From the NCBI RefSeq assembly GCF_021483235.1, contig NZ_JAKEEC010000009.1, positions 60,063-124,062 on the forward strand: DNA of 64,000 bases, given 5' to 3'. The position numbers and the translations under genes are program-made. Source of the stretch: Arthrobacter alkaliphilus. Its GTDB lineage: Bacteria; Actinomycetota; Actinomycetes; Actinomycetales; Micrococcaceae. This document shows, piece after piece, positions 1-7,965 of this stretch; within the stretch, counting starts at the first letter, position 1; every line of letters begins with the position of its first letter. Under the pieces are notes generated by a model. That model had not been told where the DNA came from, did no database searches, and saw nothing but the letters and a program-made list of their open reading frames with translations.

Positions 1-114
1 TTTTCTTGCGTCACTTTCGGGAGCGGGCACGGTTCTACTCTTCAAGTGCGCGCTTCCGGCGAGATGTGTCGCAGAAAACAGATCAAATTTTTAGGGGCTA
101 GTCCGGAGAAACTG

Positions 115-137
115 CCGCCCACTCAACGAGTGGGCGG
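115..137 (-). terminator. Hairpin downstream of the sigma/surface fusion gene
   Basis: Bases 115-124 and 128-137 are perfect inverted repeats of 10 bp around a 3-nt loop, about 120 bases past the stop of the minus-strand gene ending at 258. There is no clear T-run on either side, so a role as terminator is only a guess. The rest of 1-257 shows no gene that I can support. Confidence 0.35.
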
Positions 138-257
138 TAACCGCGATTCGTGACGCGAAAATCGAAAGTATTTTTCGCAGGGCCACGCTGTAGCTGGCGC
201 GGGGCATGAAACGGACGGCCTGCCACCGGCCGGGTCACGTTCCGGCGGCGCCTGCCC

Positions 258-2852
258 TTACCGCGCTACGGGGCGCTTCCGGCGGCCGGAGACCATGAAC
301 AGGCCCGCACCTGCCAGTACCAGGATCCCGCCGGCGGTCAGCGCCCAGGTCCCCACACCCGTGGTCGGCAGCTCGAAAAACCCGGCGGTCTGTTTGATGT
401 TGTCGATCGTCACTGTCACAACGGAGGGGTCGCTGCTCGTGACTGCCGTCTCCACGGGCTCGCCGAGCAGCGCGTAGCCGTCCGGTGCCTTGGTCTCGAC
501 GAGCCAGTACGACCGGTAACCCGCCTCGCCCGGGCCGACGTCGGTTCCATTGGCCCGTCCGGAGTAACGCAGGCCGGAGATCACCAGGTTGCCGCGGGCA
601 TCAGTGGTCCACGAACTGGCGCCTCCGACGCTGATCGCATTGGTACCGGCCAAGGCGTCAGCCTTGCTCGGATACACCGAGAAAACAGCGCCGGCCAGGG
701 CCGCCGAGTTCTGGGCATCTTTCTTGTGCAAAACGATGCTGCCCCACTCGGTGGTGCTCACGGGAGGAGTCACCAGCGGGCCGCCGGGCTGGCCCGGGGC
801 GATGGCGAAACTGGCCGCGTTCGGATAGACGACGGCCGTGTTCGTGATCTCACCCACGGTATTCACGGCAGTGTTCACCGTGACCAGGACCTTGGCCGTG
901 GGGTTGGCGGCCAGGATCGCCCGGCCGCTGGCCGTGAACTCGACCGTAAGGGTGTGGGTGGCCGTGTCGAACGCGATGGTGTAGTCGGCATTCAGCACTA
1001 ACGCGGCGCGGTTGGACAGCGCCACCGTCGAGTTGGTGTAGCTCAGCTTCGCATCGAGCTTGTCGACGATCCGGTACCCATCGATCGGGATCACGTTCGG
1101 AACATCACTCGTGATGGTCCACCGAACGTTGTCACCGAGCTTGACCACAGACGCATCATCAACAGTCTTCGTGGCCGTGGTTACGGCGTTCTTCGGGTAG
1201 ACATTCACGTCATACAGCCAGCGTCCCCCGCCGGCAGGGTCAGTCATCGGCAGCGTCACCAGGAACGGGGCCGAGGGAGTCACACCCGCCGGGTATCGCG
1301 TTTCCGTTACCAGGTACAGGCCCAGCGGAAGGTTCTCCAAAGTTGCCCTTCCGGCGCCGTTTGTTGTGGCCGTGGAACCTTGGGGAGCCGCCTGCGCGGC
1401 GGCCTGGGCGGGGGTCAAGCCGGCCGCGGCAGTCCAGCCAGCGTTGGTCGTCAGGTCAATGTTGTCCACCTTCTGCACCGTGAACGTCACCCCGGCCATC
1501 GGCGTCAGCCCTTGCAATTGCGACGCCGTCAGTGCCGTCCCGTTATTCGGCAGGCCGGTCGCCGTCGCCGGCTTTTGGTACTTGTGGATCGTCAACGAAC
1601 CGGTGTGCGGAACGGGGTTCGTGATACCGGTTCCGGAATCAACCGTCTCCTGCGGAGCAGGAACCCCCTCGGGCACCACTGGCGCTGGCGCGGCGGGTTG
1701 GGGCACCGCTTTAGCGAACGGGTTCGACGTTGGCGCCATGCTCGGCGGGGGTGCCGCCGTCGTTGTCGGGACGGGTACCGGAAGGGCGGATGGCGCGCTG
1801 CTCGGGACCTCGGCTCCAGCAAAGGGCGCCGGGCCGGCCTGTCCAAGCCACATGAGGACGCCGGCAACCGCGAGGCCAGCAACGAACAGGGCAGCTGCTG
1901 CAACCTTCCACAAGCCACCCGCCGAACGAAGACCCGCAGTGGCCCGTTCGTGCCCTCCCGGAAGGAACCTCTCGGAAAAGAAAGGGTCGGAGAAGACCCC
2001 TTCAGGGCCAAGGGTCTCCAGAAGAGCCGTTCCAGGGAGGAAGCCGGCGGCCACTGCCGGTGTGAAGACAATCCCGGCCACCCACGGGAAGACGAATGCC
2101 TTCATGCCCGCTTGGACATCATTGAGTTCCACCAGCAGGGCCGTGCACTTCGGGCACTCCTCCAAGTGGGCCGCTATCCTTTCGCGCGACGTGCGTTTCA
2201 GGCCGTCCCGGACGTATTTTCCGAGCTGGCTTGAAAATTCAACGCATGGGTCGTCGCCGGACACGCTGATGTGGTTTTGCAGGTAGGCCTGCCGGAGCCC
2301 CTCGCGTGCCCGGATCACGAGGGAGGAGACGCCATTCGGGGTCAATCCGATAAAGGGCGCGGCTGCGGCAGGTTTCAGGCCTTCAATGTCCACATGCCAG
2401 AGCGCGGCCTGCCAGCGTTCCGGAAGAGACCTGAACGCCTTCGCCATGGTGCTGGACTCGAAGGCCTCGAGCACAGTGTCCTCGTCAACGGCAACGCTGT
2501 CCAAGAATTCGTCGTCACCCACGGCCTGCGTGCGCCGGGCCTTCCGGTTCCGGTCATGGGCAATCCGGCGCACGGCAGTCAGAAGGTACGAGCGGAAGAA
2601 CTGGTCCGGTCCTTTGCCTTCACTGAGGGCTTGGAAAATCGAGGCGAACGCCTCCGAGACCACGTCCTCCGCGTCACTGGGGTTGTCCGTCTGGGCGCGG
2701 GCCACAAATCGAGCCGCTGCCACATGCCTCCGGTAGAGTACATCGAACGCCGCCGGGTCGCCGTCGCGCATCATGGCCAGAATTTGCGGATCGCTGTGAG
2801 ACCCGCCGGCCGACGTTGCGCCATTTGACCCGTCCTTTGAAACTTGCCCCAT
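258..2852 (-). CDS. ECF sigma factor fused to zinc-finger, membrane segment, isopeptide pilin-type domains and LPXTG anchor
   Basis: An 864-residue multi-domain protein. Residues about 24-190 are an ECF-type sigma factor (region 2 about 24-106, region 4 about 135-190). Residues 203-236 hold C203, H229, C233 and C236, a zinc anti-sigma pattern (HxxxCxxC). A hydrophobic stretch at about 252-275 contains prolines; a clear membrane helix lies at 314-336. A Pro/Ala/Ser-rich linker (340-405) leads to three domains that resemble isopeptide-bonded surface proteins: a SpaA/Cna-B type (about 418-555, K424/E517), a fimbrial D2-like domain (about 557-680) and a second Cna-B type (about 703-819, K710/E786). 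The C-terminus is LPTTG (828-832), a hydrophobic helix and RRKR, a standard sortase signal. Inferred topology is sigma inside, pilin-like part outside. If sortase acts, the sigma factor would be tied through the membrane to the cell wall. No sortase gene lies in the window. Domain calls are from recognition. Confidence 0.85.
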   Translation of the reverse strand: MGQVSKDGSNGATSAGGSHSDPQILAMMRDGDPAAFDVLYRRHVAAARFVARAQTDNPSDAEDVVSEAFASIFQALSEGKGPDQFFRSYLLTAVRRIAHDRNRKARRTQAVGDDEFLDSVAVDEDTVLEAFESSTMAKAFRSLPERWQAALWHVDIEGLKPAAAAPFIGLTPNGVSSLVIRAREGLRQAYLQNHISVSGDDPCVEFSSQLGKYVRDGLKRTSRERIAAHLEECPKCTALLVELNDVQAGMKAFVFPWVAGIVFTPAVAAGFLPGTALLETLGPEGVFSDPFFSERFLPGGHERATAGLRSAGGLWKVAAAALFVAGLAVAGVLMWLGQAGPAPFAGAEVPSSAPSALPVPVPTTTAAPPPSMAPTSNPFAKAVPQPAAPAPVVPEGVPAPQETVDSGTGITNPVPHTGSLTIHKYQKPATATGLPNNGTALTASQLQGLTPMAGVTFTVQKVDNIDLTTNAGWTAAAGLTPAQAAAQAAPQGSTATTNGAGRATLENLPLGLYLVTETRYPAGVTPSAPFLVTLPMTDPAGGGRWLYDVNVYPKNAVTTATKTVDDASVVKLGDNVRWTITSDVPNVIPIDGYRIVDKLDAKLSYTNSTVALSNRAALVLNADYTIAFDTATHTLTVEFTASGRAILAANPTAKVLVTVNTAVNTVGEITNTAVVYPNAASFAIAPGQPGGPLVTPPVSTTEWGSIVLHKKDAQNSAALAGAVFSVYPSKADALAGTNAISVGGASSWTTDARGNLVISGLRYSGRANGTDVGPGEAGYRSYWLVETKAPDGYALLGEPVETAVTSSDPSVVTVTIDNIKQTAGFFELPTTGVGTWALTAGGILVLAGAGLFMVSGRRKRPVAR

Positions 2853-2880
2853 AGCAGCCCAGTGTGACAGAAACAGGGGA

Positions 2881-2896
2881 TGTGACTCGAATCACA
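2881..2896. promoter_or_regulatory. CRP/GlxR-type operator between divergent genes
   Basis: A perfect TGTGA-N6-TCACA palindrome (TGTGA at 2881-2885, TCACA at 2892-2896). This is the consensus of CRP family sites, bound in actinobacteria by GlxR/Crp. It sits 29-44 bases upstream of the sigma-fusion start and about 77 bases upstream of the divergent DUF11-like gene, so it could control both. The match is seen; binding is inferred. Confidence 0.6.
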
Positions 2897-2972
2897 CCCC
2901 ATGCGGGCTACTCAAAGGCAGTGGGTTCAACCCTCTGCAACACGAACCCGTTCCGAACCACACTTAACGGAC

Positions 2973-3428
2973 ATGAATGGACTCCGTTGGCGAAGCGTGC
3001 CACCACAAGTCGTCCTCATTTATGTGGCGGACAAGCCGGTGGCTACAAGGGGGGAGACCATCATCTTCACGGCATGGATCGTCAATGATTCCGGGGGCCG
3101 GCTCCACAATGTGCGCCTCGTCCCGCGGTCCTTCACTAATGAAGCATTGGAAAGGCTCGAGTACAGCGCCAAGCCCCCGGAAGCGGACCTCCACATCGGA
3201 ACGTTGGCCGCCGGAGAATCGGCGATGCTGAGCTTTTCTTATGTGGTCAGTGCCGCGGATCACCTGTACGGCGGCGAGCTGATTAGCGCCATGGAGGTAA
3301 CGGGCATGTCCCGCGGCCGCATAATCCGCGACGAACACGATGCATTTGTGGCTCTCAACGAGGTTCCCTATTCGTTGTCGGGGTCCCCCATCGGCGCTTC
3401 CGGCGGCCAATCGACGTCGAGCTCGTAG
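2973..3428 (+). CDS. Small DUF11/CARDB-like beta-sandwich protein
   Basis: A 151-residue protein from the ATG at 2973. The frame is open from an ATG at 2901, but those 24 residues look non-coding and lack a ribosome site. The central part (a phrase RGETIIFTAWIVND, then LHIGTLAAGESAMLSFSY) has the look of a DUF11 or CARDB repeat, a beta-sandwich usually found in surface proteins. I see no signal peptide or membrane segment, so its location is unclear. It diverges from the sigma/surface fusion gene across 120 bases holding one CRP-type site, which suggests joint control. Its 3' end overlaps the convergent GNAT gene by 61 bases. Function unknown. Confidence 0.6.
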   Translation: MNGLRWRSVPPQVVLIYVADKPVATRGETIIFTAWIVNDSGGRLHNVRLVPRSFTNEALERLEYSAKPPEADLHIGTLAAGESAMLSFSYVVSAADHLYGGELISAMEVTGMSRGRIIRDEHDAFVALNEVPYSLSGSPIGASGGQSTSSS

Positions 3429-3724
3429 CCCTCATGCCTGCGAAGATAGGCGGCGATGAACGGGCAATGCGGGATGATCCGTTTGCCGGAGGCGACCACG
3501 TCATCCAAGGCAAAGTGCGCCAGGACCTTGGCCAAGCCGCGGCCTTTGAACTGCGGGCGCGTCTCTGTGTGGAGGAAATCGATGTGGCCGGGTTTGTCCA
3601 TGAACTGCGAGATCACGGCTACTTCACCGTCGACAAGAAGCTCGTAACGGTGGAATTTGTCGTTCCTGACCGTTGTGACGTGCGGGCTGAACGACTCTGC
3701 GGTTGAATCCGTGAACTCCGTCAT
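3368..3724 (-). CDS. GNAT-family N-acetyltransferase, YjdJ-like
   Basis: A 118-residue protein of the small single-domain GNAT type (PF14542, YjdJ-like). The centre holds the acetyl-CoA loop in the phrase RPQFKGRGLAKVLAHFAL, followed by IIPHCPFIAAYLRRH, which is characteristic of this family. The preceding strand (ISQFMDKPGHIDFLHTE) is the core beta sheet. Its ATG at 3724 overlaps the stop of the upstream acyltransferase gene (ATGA), so the two are probably translated together. The substrate is not known for this family. The 3' end overlaps the convergent small gene. Confidence 0.85.
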   Translation of the reverse strand: MTEFTDSTAESFSPHVTTVRNDKFHRYELLVDGEVAVISQFMDKPGHIDFLHTETRPQFKGRGLAKVLAHFALDDVVASGKRIIPHCPFIAAYLRRHEGYELDVDWPPEAPMGDPDNE

Positions 3725-5064
3725 GAGTCGAGATTCGCACGTAAACCGGGCTCTGGCAATGGCACTTCGGAGGCGCCGGGAACCGGGGGCAAGACGTCAG
3801 CAGGTACCCGTCCCAACAGCAAGACCGCGAGCGCGAAGCACGCCGCTCCTCCACCGAGAAGGGTCACCGTGAGTCCGTTCAAGGCGGCGTCCACCACCGG
3901 AATGAAAACCACGACGCCGGCAGTCACCACGGCGACGTGCGTCCTCCCGCGCGCGTGGCTGGCCGCCGTCGGGCGCTCTTCAAGACGGCCGAACAGCAGC
4001 AGGACTGGAAGCAAGAGCAGGAGGACACCCAACAGGACCAGCGGGCGGGCCCACCACCATTCGGCTGTGCCGGCCGCCGGCTTGGGAAAGTCCGTGAGCA
4101 GAACCAGCCCGGACATGGCTGCAAGCATCGGCAAATGCCACAAGTAGACCGTCATGGACCGGCGGCCCGCGACGGCAACCACCCAGGCGATCCAGCGCAC
4201 GCCCGCCGCCCAGGCAAGAGCGGGGCGGAGCAATTGAAGGGTTGCCGCCTGGGATAAGCCCAGAAGCAGCATGCAGAAGTTGGGCGGATTCAGGTCCACG
4301 ATCATGTTTCCGGAGTAGACCCCGATCCCGGTCACGAGCCCCAGAAGCAGATTGCTTCCCGCAATCAACCCGACGAACCAGCCCCTGCTGCGTCCAGCGA
4401 AGATGCCGTCGGCGATGAAGAAGCCGAATTGCTGGACCGCGCACCAGACGAAGAGCATGTTGACGGAGGCGAGCAGCGGGAATGCCCCCCGGAGGGAATC
4501 CAGGGTGATCACGGCGGCAACGAGCCCGGCGAGGGTCAACCATGGGGCACGTCCGTGCAGCCGGGCCAGGAGAGGGACGCTCAGTTGGGTTGCGAGGTAG
4601 GCAGCCAGGAACCACAAGGGCATGCCCGCCCCGGTCGCCACGAGCTGGACCACTTCCGGATGGACGCCAAAGAGGCTCGCGGCCCACAGTCCCACGAACA
4701 TCGAGGCCAGCAGCGCAGTTGCCGGACGGATGAGGCGCAGCAGGCGCAGTTGCGCGTAGTCGACGCCCGAACCTCCGCGCGCACGCAAGCGCCGCCACGA
4801 TTCCAGTCCCGTAATCCCGCCAAGGACGAAGAAAAGGGGCATGACCTGGAACACCCACAGGACCGGCTCGAACCAGTGCTGTTGCATGAGCGTGTTTTCG
4901 GTGGTGACCGTGCCGTCGGGGTGCAGGACCGGACTGACCATCATGGTGTGCGAGACCACCACCAGGACGAGGCAGAAGAACCGGGCGAGATCGATCACGG
5001 GATCGCGAGGACGGCCAACTGCAGCCATGTCCGCCGACGTCTTATCTTGCCTCGAGAATTCCAC
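3721..5064 (-). CDS. Acyltransferase family 3 membrane protein
   Basis: An integral membrane protein of 447 residues with about ten to twelve hydrophobic helices, of the acyltransferase 3 family (PF01757) that O-acylates cell-surface sugars and other exported molecules. The early segment RDPVIDLARFFCLVLVVVSH carries the family's conserved arginine and histidine. The start is chosen at GTG 5064 because AAGGAG stands 4 bases before it (bases 5069-5074); the longer open frame to 5196 runs through a palindromic terminator, and an ATG at 5028 has a weaker site. It is followed by the overlapping GNAT gene. The acyl acceptor cannot be told from the sequence. Confidence 0.82.
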   Translation of the reverse strand: MEFSRQDKTSADMAAVGRPRDPVIDLARFFCLVLVVVSHTMMVSPVLHPDGTVTTENTLMQQHWFEPVLWVFQVMPLFFVLGGITGLESWRRLRARGGSGVDYAQLRLLRLIRPATALLASMFVGLWAASLFGVHPEVVQLVATGAGMPLWFLAAYLATQLSVPLLARLHGRAPWLTLAGLVAAVITLDSLRGAFPLLASVNMLFVWCAVQQFGFFIADGIFAGRSRGWFVGLIAGSNLLLGLVTGIGVYSGNMIVDLNPPNFCMLLLGLSQAATLQLLRPALAWAAGVRWIAWVVAVAGRRSMTVYLWHLPMLAAMSGLVLLTDFPKPAAGTAEWWWARPLVLLGVLLLLLPVLLLFGRLEERPTAASHARGRTHVAVVTAGVVVFIPVVDAALNGLTVTLLGGGAACFALAVLLLGRVPADVLPPVPGASEVPLPEPGLRANLDS

Positions 5065-5141
5065 TGCACTCCTTCGCGACCTGCTGAGATCATTGTGCCC
5101 CCGCTCCCCAGCGGGAACCAGAGCGGAGGCCGGCGCGAATT

Positions 5142-5197
5142 CGTGGGTGCGGCCCGGGAGCTGCGTTCCGGAACACAGCCACCGGGCCGCACCCACG
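5142..5197 (-). terminator. Very long hairpin after the M20 amidohydrolase gene
   Basis: Bases 5142-5157 and 5182-5197 are perfect 16-bp inverted repeats. Between them a second inner stem (GCTGCGTTCC against GGAACACAGC, one mismatch) closes with no real loop, so the 56 bases form almost one continuous palindrome. It lies 11 bases past the stop of the minus-strand M20 gene at 5208. There is no clear T-run. A terminator or a mRNA 3'-end stabiliser is the likely role. Confidence 0.6.
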
Positions 5198-5207
5198 GTC
5201 TCGGCGG

Positions 5208-6419
5208 TTAGCGGCGGACGTTCAGCAACCGTTCCCGTTGGCGGTCATCCAGCGCTGCAGCACTCGCGGCCATGGCCAAGCCGAAGGCACCGTCCAGAAC
5301 CGCCCGGTCGGCTGAAACAGAGGAGCCATGAGCCGCAAACTCGGCCGTGTGGTGGGCGGCGCCACCGACCTCGTAACCGAGGAGCGGATGGATGCTTGGG
5401 ACTAGTTGCGAGACGTTGCCCATGTCCGTGGAGGCTACTGGTTCTTCGTTGAACACAACAGTCCTCCCCCGGGCGGACATGGCTTCCCGATAGGCTTCGG
5501 AAAGGTAGCGGTCCTGTTTGAGCTCGGCGTACGCATTGCCTGTCGGGGTGACCTTGAGCGTGCTCCCGCTGGCTAGTGCGCCTGCCTCAAGGCAACGCCG
5601 CACGCGTTCCTCGATGATGCGGAGGTTCCTGAGGCTCGGCGAGCGCATTTCCACGCTTGCGCGGGCCCGCTCGGGAATGACGTTGACGGCGCTCCCGCCT
5701 TCCGTCACGATCAGCGAAACAATGGACCCTGACGGAAGCTGCTGCCGTGCCAAGGCAATCGCGGTCTGTGCAACCAGGAGTGCGTCGAGCGCGTTGACCC
5801 CCTCCGACGGAGCGGCCGCCGCATGTGCGGGACGACCTTCAAAGAGAACGTCCCACATTCCCATGGCCAGCGATGATCCGCCGATGACATCCTCGCCGGC
5901 GGCATGGGCCATCATGGCCAAGGAGACGTCCTCGAAGAAGCCTTCGCCAATCAGATCCACCTTCCCGCCGCTCGTCTCCTCCGCCGGAGTGCCGAGGACT
6001 TTGACAGTGAGCCCGAGTTGGTCTGCGACGGCGGCGAGCGCGAGTGCCGCCCCCACAGCGCTGGCAGCGTTCACATTGTGTCCGCAGGCATGTCCGATGG
6101 TGGGCAACGCGTCGTACTCGACGCATAGGGCGACCACCAGATCGCCAGTCCCGAACTTCCCGGCGAAGGAAGCCGGGAGTTGCGGTTGAGTGCTATCAAA
6201 GCTGAACCCCGCGCTCCGGAGCAGCCGGCTAACCCGCTTGGCGGCCCGGAATTCCTGTCCGCTGAGCTCAGGGTCGGCGTGGATGGCGTGGCTCAGGCCG
6301 AGGATCTCCGGCTCCCAGCGCTCCAGCGCGGCAGAGATGGAGCGCTCGACGGCGGTTGCAGACACGGTGCCGTGGGTGGCGGTCTGCGGTGTTGCGGCTT
6401 TCATGGAGGCAACTTTCAT
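5208..6419 (-). CDS. M20 family amidohydrolase/peptidase
   Basis: A 403-residue zinc-dependent amidohydrolase of the M20D type that removes acyl or carbamoyl groups from amino acids or small peptides. The pattern ALCVEYDALPTIGHACGHN holds the conserved metal-site residues, GTPAEETSGGK the catalytic glutamates, and MMAHAAGED and the late GGAAHHTAEF segment further metal ligands. The dimerisation domain lies in the middle (from about WDVLFEGRPAHAAAAP). The ATG at 6419 overlaps the stop of the MFS transporter gene upstream (ATGA), so the pair is an operon: uptake of a substrate and its hydrolysis. A long open frame to 8117 on the same strand is only the shadow of the transporter gene. Substrate unknown. 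Confidence 0.85.
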   Translation of the reverse strand: MKVASMKAATPQTATHGTVSATAVERSISAALERWEPEILGLSHAIHADPELSGQEFRAAKRVSRLLRSAGFSFDSTQPQLPASFAGKFGTGDLVVALCVEYDALPTIGHACGHNVNAASAVGAALALAAVADQLGLTVKVLGTPAEETSGGKVDLIGEGFFEDVSLAMMAHAAGEDVIGGSSLAMGMWDVLFEGRPAHAAAAPSEGVNALDALLVAQTAIALARQQLPSGSIVSLIVTEGGSAVNVIPERARASVEMRSPSLRNLRIIEERVRRCLEAGALASGSTLKVTPTGNAYAELKQDRYLSEAYREAMSARGRTVVFNEEPVASTDMGNVSQLVPSIHPLLGYEVGGAAHHTAEFAAHGSSVSADRAVLDGAFGLAMAASAAALDDRQRERLLNVRR

Positions 6420-7834
6420 ACGGCGGCCCCCGCGGCCTGGCGCTTCGGGTATCGGGCGGCCGCTGCAGCCGCGATCAGCGCGGCGACGGCGAGCGCCATC
6501 CAGATCGACAGCAGCCCGCCTTCGCTGATGTGCCCTGACTGGACGGACGACGAGGAGATGAGCTTCACGACGGCGGCGCCCACCGCGATGCCGACCGACA
6601 GCGCCAGTTCGTTGAGGCCGGCCGCCGTCGAGGTTTCCTCCAGCGGTACACCCTCCACGGACAAGGCGCGGGTACCCGCCTGGTACATCCCAAGGCTCAG
6701 GTTGAACATGGCGAATCCGGCGCAGTATTCGGCCAAGGAACCGTGCGCAGAGGCCATGACCAGGAACCCGCCGGCCAGCAGGAGGCCCGCGAACACCAAG
6801 GTGGCACGCTCGCCGAACAGGCTGAGCGCCCGTGACGTAAGCAGCGAGGACAGCAGTGAGAGGACCGAAGCCACTGCCAGGACGATGGCGATCATGAGCG
6901 GGCTCAACGCGAATCCGTAGCCGGCGTCCTCCGGGTTTGCGTGGAGGAAAATGTCGTTCGTGCCGAAGTAGCTGATGGACGCGAAGCCGAAGAAGAACGT
7001 GGCCAACGAGACTGTGCGGATGCGCGGAATGGCAAGCAGGCGCAGGTCCATGAACCGCTTCGCGCTGGTGCCTCGGGCGTCCAGCACTACCCAGCAGGCC
7101 AGGAGGGCGAGGCCAAGGATTCCGGCTCCGAGGGTCTTGGCATCCAGCCAACCCCAGTCCGGGCCCATCGAAAGCGCCACCACAAAGCCGATCAGCCCGA
7201 GCGAACATGCCAGGAGCGGCACCAGGGCGAGGCCCTCGCGGGTGGGGGTCCCGGCGTCGGGCAGCACAAAGGAACATACTAGCGCGACGAGCGCAAACGG
7301 CACGGCGACCCAGAAACCAAGGGTTGGATCGTCGACGCCGATGATCCCGGCGAACAGTCCGCCCGCTCCGACCATGATCATGAGCATGCCGATCATCACG
7401 CTGACCCCCGTACGGGTCTGCGCCGGGCTGCTCACCCGCAGGATCCCCATCATGAGCGGAATGAAACCGACCACGCACGTGAGCATTACGACGCCGACCG
7501 TCACCGTCCACAGCGACGGCCACAAGGCCATCATGATGACGCCGGCGGCCACCACCGCCGTCGACCAGCGGAGGACGAGCCTGTAGCCGTAACTGTCGCC
7601 GAGCCGCGAGATGATCGGCGTAAGAACGGCGAAGCTCACGTTGGAGATCAGGAAAATTCCGTTGATGGTGGGGTCGTCGATCGCGAAGGTCGGCCCCAAT
7701 GCGGGGAGGATGGGGTTCAGGTATCCCTGGGTGACTCCACTGAGTGATTCGATCAGTGCCATCGCCACGATCATTCCGGTGATCGTCCGGCGGGCGATGG
7801 CCGCTGTGGCCGGTGGTGCAGTTTTGCTTTCCAT
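6416..7834 (-). CDS. MFS transporter
   Basis: A 472-residue membrane protein with about 12 to 14 hydrophobic helices and the major facilitator layout, with the motif GDSYGYRLVLRW after helix 2. It most resembles drug:proton antiporter-like members. AAGGAA lies just upstream of the ATG at 7834. It overlaps the M20 amidohydrolase downstream by four bases and is transcribed away from the broken Lrp-type regulator, so it probably imports (or exports) the compound acted on by the hydrolase and was controlled by that regulator. Confidence 0.85.
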   Translation of the reverse strand: MESKTAPPATAAIARRTITGMIVAMALIESLSGVTQGYLNPILPALGPTFAIDDPTINGIFLISNVSFAVLTPIISRLGDSYGYRLVLRWSTAVVAAGVIMMALWPSLWTVTVGVVMLTCVVGFIPLMMGILRVSSPAQTRTGVSVMIGMLMIMVGAGGLFAGIIGVDDPTLGFWVAVPFALVALVCSFVLPDAGTPTREGLALVPLLACSLGLIGFVVALSMGPDWGWLDAKTLGAGILGLALLACWVVLDARGTSAKRFMDLRLLAIPRIRTVSLATFFFGFASISYFGTNDIFLHANPEDAGYGFALSPLMIAIVLAVASVLSLLSSLLTSRALSLFGERATLVFAGLLLAGGFLVMASAHGSLAEYCAGFAMFNLSLGMYQAGTRALSVEGVPLEETSTAAGLNELALSVGIAVGAAVVKLISSSSVQSGHISEGGLLSIWMALAVAALIAAAAAARYPKRQAAGAAV

Positions 7835-7871
7835 GAGCTTCCTTGAGTGTCGGGGGTCTTGATGCGAGACC

Positions 7872-7887
7872 GGTGATGCGAGTCACA
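7872..7887. promoter_or_regulatory. Possible CRP/GlxR-type site
   Basis: GGTGA-N6-TCACA, one base away from the CRP/GlxR consensus, 38 bases upstream of the MFS transporter start and in the promoter region shared with the Lrp-type regulator. A single chance match of this quality is not rare, so this is weak. Confidence 0.3.
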
Positions 7888-7965
7888 ACGCTAGGTCCGC
7901 CGATTACGGCGGCTCGGAATTTGTTCAAAATCCCCTGAGAGCCATGAAAACTGAAAGAATCAGCC

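Noticed and set aside
1366..2286. Long plus-strand frame opposite the sigma fusion
   Set aside because: GC-rich shadow frame with no recognisable domain; the minus-strand frame has clear domains end to end.
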